Positions 55,440-64,000 of a DNA stretch of 64,000 nucleotides are shown here, in pieces. The stretch is taken from assembly GCF_900129295.1 (NCBI RefSeq), contig NZ_FQUU01000002.1, positions 134,488-198,487 of the forward strand, written 5' to 3'. The notes beneath the pieces are model-generated. The model was given only the letters and a program-made list of their open reading frames with translations, searched no databases and was not told where the DNA came from. This stretch comes from Flavisolibacter ginsengisoli DSM 18119. Lineage in GTDB: Bacteria > Bacteroidota > Bacteroidia > Chitinophagales > Chitinophagaceae. Numbering within the stretch: position 1 is the stretch's first letter; each line of letters opens with the position of its first letter. Both the position numbers and the translations under genes were made by a program.

Positions 55440-56113
55440 GACATTGAAAATTTATATCCCATGCCATAGACTGACTTTATATAATCCAAAGCACCTGACT
55501 GAACAAGCTTTCTCCGTAGGTTTTTAATATGAGTATAGATGAAATCATAGTTATCTGAAATATCAAAACTATCACCCCACAAATGAATAGCTATAGCATT
55601 TTTAGCAACTACCCGGTTTTTATTGCTTATAAAATATAATAGGAGTTCATATTCTTTTTTTGTAAGTTCCACTGGTATATTATTGACTTTCAAAACCTTC
55701 TCATGCAGGTCAAGTTCAATGTTATCAAAACGCACGAGGTTTTTACCATCAAAAGATTTACGACGAATAATGGCTGAAACCCGTGCAGCCAATTCTGGCA
55801 AGTGAAAAGGCTTAGTCAGGTAATCATCCGCTCCTGCCAACAAGCCCTTTACCTTGTCATCAATTGAATTTCGCGCTGATACAATGATCACTCCATCCAT
55901 TTTATCTATAGACCGCAGTTGCTTTAATAAATCCATTCCATTACCTCCGGGAAGAGAGATATCCAGTATCACGCAGGCATAATCATAAAGCAGAATCTTT
56001 TCAAGGGCCGCATGATAATCATAAGCCGATTCACAAAAATATTGCTCATTATTCAGGTAAGCACAGATGCTCTGTGATAATTCCTTTTCATCCTCAACGA
56101 TCAAGATTTTCAT
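55436..56113 (-). CDS. OmpR-type response regulator
   Basis: A 225-residue protein: receiver with IVEDEKELS and phospho-acceptor Asp51 (CVILDISLPGG), conserved Lys in DDYLTKPFHLPEL, then a winged helix DNA-binding domain (about 125-222, ELTKKEYELLLYFI and YTHIKNLRRKL). It is coupled to the downstream kinase. A PepSY-like gene lies upstream on the same strand, as often seen for genes controlled by such systems. Confidence 0.92.
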   Translation of the reverse strand: MKILIVEDEKELSQSICAYLNNEQYFCESAYDYHAALEKILLYDYACVILDISLPGGNGMDLLKQLRSIDKMDGVIIVSARNSIDDKVKGLLAGADDYLTKPFHLPELAARVSAIIRRKSFDGKNLVRFDNIELDLHEKVLKVNNIPVELTKKEYELLLYFISNKNRVVAKNAIAIHLWGDSFDISDNYDFIYTHIKNLRRKLVQSGALDYIKSVYGMGYKFSMS

Positions 56114-56385
56114 TTCAAGGATTTATAATGATTTTGGCATGCCTCAGCACCGCACGATTCCTTTATTCAGCAATGATTTCATTTACAATTCTAGCAAAAC
56201 AATAATCTATAATCACTGGTTTTGACCAATATTGAAATGTAAAGAAATCTTCGAGTAATTATACATGAATTGATCAACACCTGTTTCCAAAGCTGCAAAA
56301 TATCCCGCATTTTTTCTGACAAGTGCAGATATTTTACAAGACCACAGGCTATGCGGTCCGTAAAAATATGCAATGAACCGGGTGC

Positions 56386-56820
56386 TTAATCTTCCGCTTT
56401 AATAAAATTACCTTGCTCATCAAATACCAGGTCTTTCCTCTTCACCTCAGCCTCGTAGGATATCTTGCCTTTTGCATCTGTAATTTTACCCGCTTCTGAT
56501 ATCCGGGCACCCTTATAATGCGATTTAATATAACTAACTGCATTCTTAGGCAAATGGCTTACGGGAATGGCATTTACAATTTCAATGAATTCTCCGGCAG
56601 CGTTGAACTGAACAGAATTATCTTCTCCTCCTTTTCCGCCCCAATTCGCTTCATAATTTCCTTTTTCTTTTTCCCAACTTACTTTAGTTGCATTCGGGTA
56701 TTTATGTAGAAGAGCACTTTTTACAACTACCGGCACTTCAGAGCTCTTTACATCCTGGGCATGTAAAGCACAGGAAAATCCTACAACTGAACCTAACAAT
56801 AAAATGATTTTTGCTTTCAT
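56386..56820 (-). CDS. Secreted PepSY-like protein
   Basis: A 144-residue protein with a signal peptide ending LHAQ. Two PepSY-like repeats of about 60 residues follow: KYPNATKVSWEKEKGNYEAN and IKSHYKGARISEAGKITDAK. Each has the pattern of a curved sheet packed on a helix, as in the beta-lactamase-inhibitor-like PepSY proteins of Bacteroidota. It is probably in the regulon of the two-component pair that follows on the same strand. Confidence 0.82.
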   Translation of the reverse strand: MKAKIILLLGSVVGFSCALHAQDVKSSEVPVVVKSALLHKYPNATKVSWEKEKGNYEANWGGKGGEDNSVQFNAAGEFIEIVNAIPVSHLPKNAVSYIKSHYKGARISEAGKITDAKGKISYEAEVKRKDLVFDEQGNFIKAED

Positions 56821-56928
56821 AAAATTTATTTACCTGCTAATCTCTGTTAGCAATCTGGTGAAATCCTGAAGATTTCCACTTTACTTCAGCAAACTTTCTA
56901 ATCTTAACTAAATATCTATGTTAAATAA

Positions 56929-57300
56929 TCATTTATTTGATTTAGCAACCAATTTTGACTTTTCAATCAAATACAAGGTATTGGGAACATCCTTTGATTT
57001 TTCGCAGGACAGATAAAAACTATGCGCATTCTTGTAGTGCAAGCCTTCAATTTGCCATTCCTGTTTTTTTCCATTATTCATTTTATAGTGCGACTGATTA
57101 CCGGAAATGAAATCACTATCTTAAAACCCCGATAGTATCCAGATATTAGGTTTTATATGTCCTTCTTCATACCCCGAAAGAGCTATTTCATTTTGTTATT
57201 CATTAATGGCGGCATCTGTTTCAAACCTTTTGTATCATGCAAGAAAATAACACGAGCGGTATAGCTATCTGGAACCCCGTCGATAGCACAGCGACCATAT
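56929..57300 (-). pseudogene. Decayed C-terminal gene remnant
   Basis: Minus-strand pieces join into one protein-like tail: CAIDGVPDSYTARVIFLHDT, then after a shift near 57222, ALSGYEEGHIKPNIWILSGF, DSDFISGNQSHYKMNNGKKQ and KSKDVPNTLYLIEKSKL up to a stop at 56931-56929. Two in-frame stops and one frame change interrupt it. The text resembles the end of secreted beta-propeller or phytase-like proteins, but this is a weak guess. No start codon is left. Confidence 0.55.
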
Positions 57301-57461
57301 GATAATAATTAAAAACTCACTTTTATAAAAAATATGAATATTTTCTTCCCCACTTCAGATTTCCTCCAGATTTGAGCTATTGATCCCTATTAACACTTAG
57401 TGGGTATGTCTTTTGAATAGGTAGAGAGAAATTAATGCCTGTATTTACTCCCTACCCTGTT

Positions 57462-57487
57462 AATGCCTTCAGCATGCTGAAGGCATT
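57462..57487. terminator. Perfect 26-bp palindrome, terminator-like
   Basis: AATGCCTTCAGCATGCTGAA plus GGCATT is a perfect palindrome, followed on the plus strand by TTTTAG. No gene ends just upstream on the plus strand, so what it terminates is unclear; it lies 100 bases before the TonB receptor start. Confidence 0.6.
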
Positions 57488-57561
57488 TTAGTTATCTGTG
57501 ATGATAAAATGCGGTTGCGACAAAACTTTTGCCTCATCAGATTTCGCACAGAATTGACTAC

Positions 57562-57569
57562 TAATTTTG
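57562..57569 (+). promoter_or_regulatory. -7 promoter box TAATTTTG
   Basis: A perfect TAnnTTTG box 19 bases upstream of the GTG start of the receptor gene at 57589. No TTG sits at the usual spacing. Confidence 0.5.
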
Positions 57570-57588
57570 GCCCTTTTAAATAAGAATT

Positions 57589-60069
57589 GTGAAAAGACCC
57601 TTTATACTGTTTTTTTTGATTTTATTGTTTTTGCACCCAGTTTACGCTCAGTCTAAAAAAGCTGGCAATGCTATACTTTCAGGAAAGATCATAGATTCAG
57701 CGTCGCATTTACCGCTTGAATATGCTACTATTACTATTTATACTTCTGCAAGCCAATTGCCTTTTTCGGGTTCCACTTCTGACAACGCGGGATTATTTAC
57801 CCTTAACGATATTCCTGCGGGTAATTATCGATTAATGGTAGAATCCATAGGATATAATTCTTTTAATATTCCTACAATCGAAATAACAAAAAACAGTATC
57901 ATCGATCTTAAAAATATTTCCTTAACCAAAAAATCCGTCTCACTTCAGAATATCACCGTAGTGGCCCACGGAAGATTGGTAGAGAACAAGATCGACAAAA
58001 TGGTCTATAATGCAGAGAAGGATATTACCTCCCAATCGGGTGTCGCAACGGATATTTTAAGAAAAGTTCCCATGGTTTCCGTAGATGTGAATGGCAATGT
58101 AGAGCTATCCGGCAGCTCAGGCATTCGTTTCCTGATCAACGGCAAGCCATCTTCAATGTTTGGCAGTAACATAGCTGACGTGTTGCAAAGCATACCGGCC
58201 AGCCAGATAAAAAGCATTGAGGTCATTACAAATCCTGGCGCCCGGTATGATGCACAAGGGTTAGGAGGTATAATTAATATTATTTTAAAAAAGAATACGG
58301 CCCATGGCACAAATAGTACTATTTCACTAGCCAGTGGCTCCCGCACTGATAATGGGTCTTTTAATTTCAATGCCCGCAAAAACGACTTTGGATTTCATGC
58401 GTATGTAAGTGGAAATATCAGGCCTTATGCAACCACCCCTTATACATCCAACCGCAATTCATCGGATTCAATTCAACATACATCGACCTTATACCAACAA
58501 GATGGTTCAAGCCGTTTTAGAAGGCAGGCAATTCAAACTGGATTGGGCTTCGATTGGACGGTAAAAGAGAAAAATAATTATTCTGGTTCTGTTAGCTATA
58601 ACCAATTTGGCTATACTGGTAATGGCACTGTTTTCCAACATCAAAAGAACTGGTCTGCTGACCAGTCATTGCTTTCTGATGTAAATTCTTTAAGCAATAC
58701 CTCAAACTTTTATAAAGCCCATAATATAGATGCTGGTTTCAATTATAAAAGAACGTTTGACAAAGAGGACCAGGAATTAGAAGTTTCCATCACATCCAGC
58801 CTTAATAACAGCACATCAACAGCTGGAAACAATCAATTGCTTTTGCCTATGGATTCTTTATATTATGGCATTAACAATAGAAACCCTGGAAAGGAAACTG
58901 AAACTGAGTTGGAAGTGAATTATACACAACCATTACAAAAGGAAATTCAATTGGGACTGGGAGGCAAATTCAGTTTATTGGATATTTCCAGCCAGGCCGA
59001 TATTTGGAGCCTGGTTCCAAACTTAAAATCCTATACTCGAAACAAGGCTTTATCGAACAACCTTGATTACCATCAAAAAGTTTATGCATTCTACTCTGAA
59101 ATAAAATTACCCGTTGGATCGCTATTCGATGCCAAGATGGGAGCCCGTTATGAAAGGACGGAAATCAACTCATTTTATTCTAATGCACAACGGCAAATCC
59201 CAACTCCTGGATACAACACACTGGTTCCATCCATATACTTTTCTAAAAAAATAGGTGATAGGCACACATTAAAACTCAGTTATTCAAAAAGAATAGAAAG
59301 ACCTGATTATGGTGACCTCAACCCTTTTATCAATACGGCTGATCCAAAAAACATTACTGCAGGCAACCCATATTTAAAACCTGAGATCGGCAACCGGTAT
59401 GAGTTGGGATATGCCCTTGACCTTGGATCTGTAGGATCTTTCATGGCCAATTTGTTTTACAGGGCCAATAATCATGATATACAGCCTTATATTATGTATT
59501 ATCCTGTCCTGGTTATTGGAGATTCCACTTTTTCCAATGTCTCTGTCAGTTCAAGAGAGAACATTGGTATGGAAAAAAATACAGGACTTAATTTGTTTGG
59601 GGACATTCATTACTCCAATAAATTCACATTCAGGAGCAACCTGTTCTTTTTTCACAGACATATTATTAATGTACTTCAGCCAGGTTTTGATGCATACAGC
59701 TTTAATTACCGGATGAATATCAACCTAACTTACCAGTTCAATACCAGATGGGTGGGAGAGTTTTTTGGAAATTTCAATTCCCCCCGCAATGAGGTGCAGG
59801 GCCGTTATCCTTCTTTTGTTACTTATAGTTTTGCATTTCGCAAACAATTCTGGAATAAAAAAGGTAGCCTGGCTCTTACAGCTACTAATCCTTTTAATGA
59901 ATATGTTAATCAACAAACTGAAGTAAAAGGGCCCAATTTTTCATTAAACAGTAATCGGAAGATTCCCTTCAGGTCTTTTGGTGTCAATTTCACATGGAAA
60001 TTTGGAAAACTGGAATTTAAAAAAGAAAAAGATGAAATTCCCGGGGGTATAAATGGTCCTACAGATTAA
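57589..60069 (+). CDS. TonB-dependent receptor-like outer-membrane protein
   Basis: An 826-residue protein started by GTG 57589, with a signal peptide ending VYAQ. A carboxypeptidase-regulatory-like domain (about 28-115) and plug (VATDILRKVPMVSVDVNG, IKSIEVITNPGARYDAQGLG) precede an outer-membrane barrel of the OMP_b-brl_3 type (SYSKRIERPDYGDLNPF, NPYLKPEIGNRYELGY). Members are common and often lie next to sensor systems or efflux genes, as here. Substrate unknown. Confidence 0.88.
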   Translation: MKRPFILFFLILLFLHPVYAQSKKAGNAILSGKIIDSASHLPLEYATITIYTSASQLPFSGSTSDNAGLFTLNDIPAGNYRLMVESIGYNSFNIPTIEITKNSIIDLKNISLTKKSVSLQNITVVAHGRLVENKIDKMVYNAEKDITSQSGVATDILRKVPMVSVDVNGNVELSGSSGIRFLINGKPSSMFGSNIADVLQSIPASQIKSIEVITNPGARYDAQGLGGIINIILKKNTAHGTNSTISLASGSRTDNGSFNFNARKNDFGFHAYVSGNIRPYATTPYTSNRNSSDSIQHTSTLYQQDGSSRFRRQAIQTGLGFDWTVKEKNNYSGSVSYNQFGYTGNGTVFQHQKNWSADQSLLSDVNSLSNTSNFYKAHNIDAGFNYKRTFDKEDQELEVSITSSLNNSTSTAGNNQLLLPMDSLYYGINNRNPGKETETELEVNYTQPLQKEIQLGLGGKFSLLDISSQADIWSLVPNLKSYTRNKALSNNLDYHQKVYAFYSEIKLPVGSLFDAKMGARYERTEINSFYSNAQRQIPTPGYNTLVPSIYFSKKIGDRHTLKLSYSKRIERPDYGDLNPFINTADPKNITAGNPYLKPEIGNRYELGYALDLGSVGSFMANLFYRANNHDIQPYIMYYPVLVIGDSTFSNVSVSSRENIGMEKNTGLNLFGDIHYSNKFTFRSNLFFFHRHIINVLQPGFDAYSFNYRMNINLTYQFNTRWVGEFFGNFNSPRNEVQGRYPSFVTYSFAFRKQFWNKKGSLALTATNPFNEYVNQQTEVKGPNFSLNSNRKIPFRSFGVNFTWKFGKLEFKKEKDEIPGGINGPTD

Positions 60070-60345
60070 TGGCTGGTAACATAAAGCGGTCACTTTAGAA
60101 TATATTAGGGTTCCGTGGCTAAGTTTATAGAATCCCGGTGCCTTAGATTAATAGAGGATGTAAAATGAATTGGTGTAAAGCATGAATCCATGGAATAATA
60201 ATTGAATTATCAAATGATGGAATAACAATGGGTCGCGAAAGAATTAATTGTGCAGGCTGTTTAAAATGATCAATAGATAATTTTAAACTAGAAAATTTAT
60301 AACTATTACAGAACAGGGATTGCCTTATAATTAACGAAAGAAAGA
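60070..60345. other. Intergenic gap before the efflux operon
   Basis: 276 AT-rich bases without a gene or a clear promoter box. Confidence 0.35.
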
Positions 60346-61584
60346 ATGAGGTTTTGTTGTATTTTACTATTGATCATACTTTTCAAGGCAGGCTATGCAC
60401 AGACCCATACGCTGGATTATTTCCTGCAAAATGCCAAACAAAACAGCCCTGGGCTGAAAGATTTTCAAAACCAGGTACTTTCATTACAAATTGACAGCCA
60501 GTTATTAAAAGCCTCCCTTGGGCCACAAGTCAATTTCCTGAGCAACAACAGTTATGCTCCCATCATTAATGGCTGGGGGTATGATGAAGCCATTACCAAC
60601 AGGGCCAACATCTCCGGCCTGATACAGGCCAGCCGCAATTATTTATCCCGCGGACAGATCAGCGCACAATACAGGACCATTGCCCTGCAGCGCAGATCCC
60701 TGTTGGATACCATTGCCTTATCGCAACAGGACCTCGCAAGAACCATTACAGAGCAATATATTGCTGCCTATGGAGACCTCTTAGCCATGGATTTTAACCG
60801 GGAAGTGTATGACCTGATGCAGAGAGAAGAACAGGCACTAAAGAAACTGACCCAGGCAAACGTTTACAAACAAACGGATTACCTGACATTCTATGTAACC
60901 ATGCAGCAACAGGAACTGACCTGGCTGCAGGCACAAATTCAATACAACAATGATTTCCTTACCCTGAATTACCTGTCAGGACTGGTAGATACAACCATAG
61001 AAAGAATTGAAAAGCCGGCCTTGACGGACTCATTGGGAATGGATTTTTACAACACAGTTTTTTATAGCCGTTTTATTACAGATAGCCTTCGATTGGCTAA
61101 TGAAAAAGACCTGGTCAATTTTGAGTACAAGCCCAGGATAGGTGCCTATACAGATGCCGGATACAATTCAAGCTTACAAAACACACCCTATAAAAACTTC
61201 GGTTTGAGTGCCGGTGTAAGTGTTACTATTCCCATTTATGATGGACGACAAAAGCAAATGAAGCTGGCACGCATTGATATACAGGAAAGAACAAGGCAAA
61301 GTAACAGGGAGTTCTATGTGAACCAGCACAATATGCAGTTACTGCAATTAAAACAGCAATTGCTTTCCATTGATCTTATGGTTGAAAAAATAAATAAGCA
61401 GATCGGCTATGCACATACGCTTATTGTAGCCAATGGAAAACTTTTGCAAACAGGAGATATCACAATGAAAGATTATGTAACGGCCATAAATAATTACCTG
61501 CAGGCGCAAAACCTGCTGACACAAAATAATATCAACCGCCTGAAGATCCTGAACCAGGTCAATTACTGGAATGTGAAACCTTAA
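60346..61584 (+). CDS. TolC-family outer-membrane efflux protein
   Basis: A 412-residue protein with a signal peptide ending GYAQ. The two repeated helix-strand halves of the TolC fold are present: KQNSPGLKDFQNQVLSLQID in the first and GLSAGVSVTIPIYDGRQKQM in the second, with long coiled-coil helices between. It forms the outer-membrane channel of the pump encoded by the next two genes. It is shorter than E. coli TolC but within the family. Confidence 0.88.
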   Translation: MRFCCILLLIILFKAGYAQTHTLDYFLQNAKQNSPGLKDFQNQVLSLQIDSQLLKASLGPQVNFLSNNSYAPIINGWGYDEAITNRANISGLIQASRNYLSRGQISAQYRTIALQRRSLLDTIALSQQDLARTITEQYIAAYGDLLAMDFNREVYDLMQREEQALKKLTQANVYKQTDYLTFYVTMQQQELTWLQAQIQYNNDFLTLNYLSGLVDTTIERIEKPALTDSLGMDFYNTVFYSRFITDSLRLANEKDLVNFEYKPRIGAYTDAGYNSSLQNTPYKNFGLSAGVSVTIPIYDGRQKQMKLARIDIQERTRQSNREFYVNQHNMQLLQLKQQLLSIDLMVEKINKQIGYAHTLIVANGKLLQTGDITMKDYVTAINNYLQAQNLLTQNNINRLKILNQVNYWNVKP

Positions 61585-61593
61585 ATTGATAGT

Positions 61594-62526
61594 ATGCAAA
61601 GAATAAATATATACCTGGCTACCATTCTTCTGTTTTTTGTTTCCTGTAAGGATAAAGCAGATACTAGCGATGAAGCAGTGGCGCCTGAAACTGTGCAGAT
61701 ACCTGTTACAGTTACCACCATTCATATGCAAACACTCAATGACTACGTTGACCTCAATGCCACTTCCTCCTTCCTTCAAAGCAATTTTATTAAAGCATCT
61801 GCCAATGGGTACCTGAAATCTGTGAAAGTTCATTTGGGGGAAATGGTACATGCCGGGCAACAGGCTTTTACCTTGCAAACCAAAGAATCCAAAGCATTGG
61901 GGAATACCATTAATGACCTCGACCCCTCTTTCCATTTTAATGGCCTGATCAGCATTAAAGCTGCTGCAAGCGGGTACATACAGGAATTGAATCATCAGCC
62001 AGGAGATTATGTCCAGGACGGCGAACAACTGGCTGTACTGACGGATTCCAGGAGCTTTGGATTTGTTTTAAACCTGCCCTATGAACTGAGACAATATGTG
62101 ACCAAAGGCAAACAACTGGAACTGAACCTACCCGATGGGACACATGTGAATGGTGTTGTCAACTCCATCCTTCCCAATGTGGATTCAGCATCTCAAACAC
62201 AACAGGTGTTAATAAGAGTAAACCAGTCAAAGCCCTTGCCGCAAAACCTTATAGCCAAAGTGCGCATTATAAAGGCACAAAAGAACAATACTCCTTCCCT
62301 GCCAAAACAGGCTGTGCTCACCGATGAAGCCCAATCAAATTTTTGGGTAATGAAAATGATCGACTCTGTAACAGCCGTAAAGGTTCCCATCATTAAAGGA
62401 ATGGAAACTGCTGACAGGGTGGAGATCCTGAGGCCACAGTTTCAAACCGGAGATAAGATATTACTCACAGGGAATTATGGATTGGCAGATACTGCCAGGG
62501 TTAAAATCGTTAAAAGCCAGGAATGA
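61594..62526 (+). CDS. RND efflux periplasmic adaptor (HlyD/AcrA family)
   Basis: A 310-residue protein with a lipobox at Cys18 (FFVSC). It carries the barrel-sandwich hybrid halves (NGYLKSVKVHLGEMVHAGQQ and ASGYIQELNHQPGDYVQDGE) and a beta-barrel segment, but the helical hairpin between the lipoyl halves is almost absent (a short KESKALGNTIND stretch), so it is a compact adaptor. It starts ten bases after the TolC gene and overlaps the pump gene (ATGA). Confidence 0.87.
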   Translation: MQRINIYLATILLFFVSCKDKADTSDEAVAPETVQIPVTVTTIHMQTLNDYVDLNATSSFLQSNFIKASANGYLKSVKVHLGEMVHAGQQAFTLQTKESKALGNTINDLDPSFHFNGLISIKAAASGYIQELNHQPGDYVQDGEQLAVLTDSRSFGFVLNLPYELRQYVTKGKQLELNLPDGTHVNGVVNSILPNVDSASQTQQVLIRVNQSKPLPQNLIAKVRIIKAQKNNTPSLPKQAVLTDEAQSNFWVMKMIDSVTAVKVPIIKGMETADRVEILRPQFQTGDKILLTGNYGLADTARVKIVKSQE

Positions 62527-64000
62527 GAAACTTTTTTATATCCTACAAGAACCCCCTTACTGTCATAATTGTACTCATTATTATGGGTGGTGCTTTCGTT
62601 TATGGCAAACTGCAAACCTCCCTCTTTCCTGAAATAACCTTTCCCAAGATCAAGATCATTGTAGATGCAGGACTCCAGCCGGTAAACAAGATGATGGTTA
62701 CCGTTACACAGCCACTGGAAAATGCCATCAAGCAGGTGCCGGAACTGGAAGATGTGCGCAGCACTACCAGCCGTGGAAGTTGCGAGATATCTGCATTCAT
62801 GAGCTGGAATGCCAATGTGGACCTCGGCCAGCAACGTATCGAATCAAGGATTGCCCAGATCCGGAACAGTCTTCCACCCGATGTACAGATCACGGTGGAA
62901 AAAATGAACCCTTCTATCCTGCCTGTGATCGGGTACACCCTGGAAACAAACAGCAATAGCCATACGCCCATAGATATGCGGCAACTGGCATTGTACACCA
63001 TCAAACCATTTTTATCCCAGGTTCCCGGTGTGGCCGAGGTACGCATCAGTGGTGGAAAACAAAAAGAATACTGGTTGATGCTTGATGCGCAAAAAATGAG
63101 CACCCTGGGCATAACGCCGGAAGCTTTAACCAATACGCTTACACAAACCAATTTCATTCAGTCAAATGGATACCTGACGGATTACCGCCTGCTCTACCTG
63201 ACGGTTACAGATGCCACGGTGCATTCTTTGGAAGAACTGCAAAAACTGGTAGTATCAAACAATGGCAAACGAATTGTTTTGCTGCAGGACATTGCAACTG
63301 TAAAGATCTCGGAAGGGGTGGAATACACCAAGATCAACGCCAATGGAAAACCTGGCGTGTTGGTAGCGGTGATCAAACAGCCCAATACCAATCTCATAGA
63401 TATTTCACGTGAGATGGACCAGAAAGTGGAGGAATTGAAAAAGATCCTTCCCAATGGTGTAACCATCAAACCATACTATGTACAGGCAGACTTTGTGCAT
63501 GATTCCGTGAAAAGTGTTACCGACAGTCTTTGGATTGGCCTGGTGCTGGCCATTATTGTTGCCATCATCTTCCTTCGTTCTTTGAAGGCAAGTGCCACTA
63601 TTTTAATTACCATACCTGTAACCATTTGTCTTTCACTGATTGTGATCTATGCTGTAGGCTATACGCTGAATATTATGACCCTGGGCGCCATTGCCGCAGC
63701 TATTGGACTGATTATAGATGATGCCATTGTGGTGGTAGAGCAGATACACCGTTCACATGAAGAACACCCCGACGAACCCTCCACAAGTGTAGTGCAAAAG
63801 GCCATTCATTATTTGCTGCCAGCTATGATCGGATCTTCATTAAGCACTATTGTGATCTTTATTCCTTTCGAATTAATGAGCGGTGTGGCTGGTGCTTATT
63901 TCAAGGTAATGACCAATACCATGATCATTGCATTGGTCTGTTCCTTTTTTGTCACCTGGATCTGCCTGCCGGTGATATACCTTTTTCTGACAAAGGAAAA
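62523..64000 (+). CDS. RND efflux pump, partial at the right edge
   Basis: The first 492 residues of an AcrB-type inner-membrane pump; the frame is open to the end of the window. Helix 1 (NPLTVIIVLIIMGGAFVYGK) is followed by porter-domain text (TFPKIKIIVDAGLQPVNKMM, GVAEVRISGGKQKEYWLMLD). Helices 2-4 follow, with GAIAAAIGLIIDDAIVVVEQ holding the paired Asp residues of the proton relay. The start overlaps the adaptor stop by four bases. Substrate unknown. Confidence 0.92.
   Translation, partial: MRNFFISYKNPLTVIIVLIIMGGAFVYGKLQTSLFPEITFPKIKIIVDAGLQPVNKMMVTVTQPLENAIKQVPELEDVRSTTSRGSCEISAFMSWNANVDLGQQRIESRIAQIRNSLPPDVQITVEKMNPSILPVIGYTLETNSNSHTPIDMRQLALYTIKPFLSQVPGVAEVRISGGKQKEYWLMLDAQKMSTLGITPEALTNTLTQTNFIQSNGYLTDYRLLYLTVTDATVHSLEELQKLVVSNNGKRIVLLQDIATVKISEGVEYTKINANGKPGVLVAVIKQPNTNLIDISREMDQKVEELKKILPNGVTIKPYYVQADFVHDSVKSVTDSLWIGLVLAIIVAIIFLRSLKASATILITIPVTICLSLIVIYAVGYTLNIMTLGAIAAAIGLIIDDAIVVVEQIHRSHEEHPDEPSTSVVQKAIHYLLPAMIGSSLSTIVIFIPFELMSGVAGAYFKVMTNTMIIALVCSFFVTWICLPVIYLFLTKE

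Overview
The window looks like a chromosomal segment from a member of the Bacteroidota, most likely the family Chitinophagaceae. The signs are outer-membrane receptors with an N-terminal carboxypeptidase-regulatory domain, proteins with type IX secretion C-terminal tails, LytTR and PepSY-like genes, DUF4331 and DUF2911 proteins, almost no Shine-Dalgarno sequences, and several perfect TAnnTTTG -7 promoter boxes. No taxonomic search was possible, so this is inference from gene families and promoter style.

Layout. 1-1962 (-): a light-sensing pair, heme oxygenase and a bacteriophytochrome that runs off the left edge. 2044-10969: housekeeping genes (acyl-CoA carboxylase, RNase HI, mannose-6-phosphate isomerase, YraN, a XerD-type recombinase, an ECF sigma factor with a TonB-tailed partner, a DUF2911 protein), closed by a strong terminator. 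11006-14760 (-): an AT-rich accessory stretch of small orphan genes (a secreted protein, an Mrr-like nuclease, a GIY-YIG-like nuclease, a lipoprotein). Its boundaries carry related hairpin elements with a TAAATTTA loop, which resembles a gene-cassette array without an integrase. 14900-16178: an orphan Bacteroidota gene family member beside an 89-nt cruciform and an 11-bp-phased GATATC array. 16179-28660: an operon of PIG-L deacetylase, two unlisted small membrane proteins and a sodium/solute symporter; then an M14 peptidase, a TonB receptor, gamma-glutamyltransferase and a DinB-like protein. 28679-34195: a secreted protein, ribose-5-phosphate isomerase, a HAD hydrolase, then a phage-derived early region (S24 repressor, four operator half-sites, Sak4-like recombinase, small genes).

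34277-45160 holds the strongest structural finding. A tRNA-Asp gene has its 3' end duplicated 10.75 kb downstream (22 identical bases, 25 of 26 overall), and each copy is followed by its own terminator. The segment between behaves like an integrated genomic island without a visible integrase. It carries broken AraC and DJ-1 genes, a quinone-oxidoreductase-like enzyme, a HupE/UreJ-like membrane protein, a decayed outer-membrane protein, a TPR protein, two tandem DUF4331 proteins and an esterase-like lipoprotein.

45505-64000: an AI-2E family permease, a frameshifted type IX-secreted protein, a Fpg/Nei glycosylase without zinc-finger cysteines, a LytS/LytR-type pair, a di-heme peroxidase, a GlsB-like protein, an OmpR-type two-component pair with a PepSY-like protein next to it, a decayed gene, a second outer-membrane receptor, and a tripartite RND efflux operon whose pump gene runs off the right edge.
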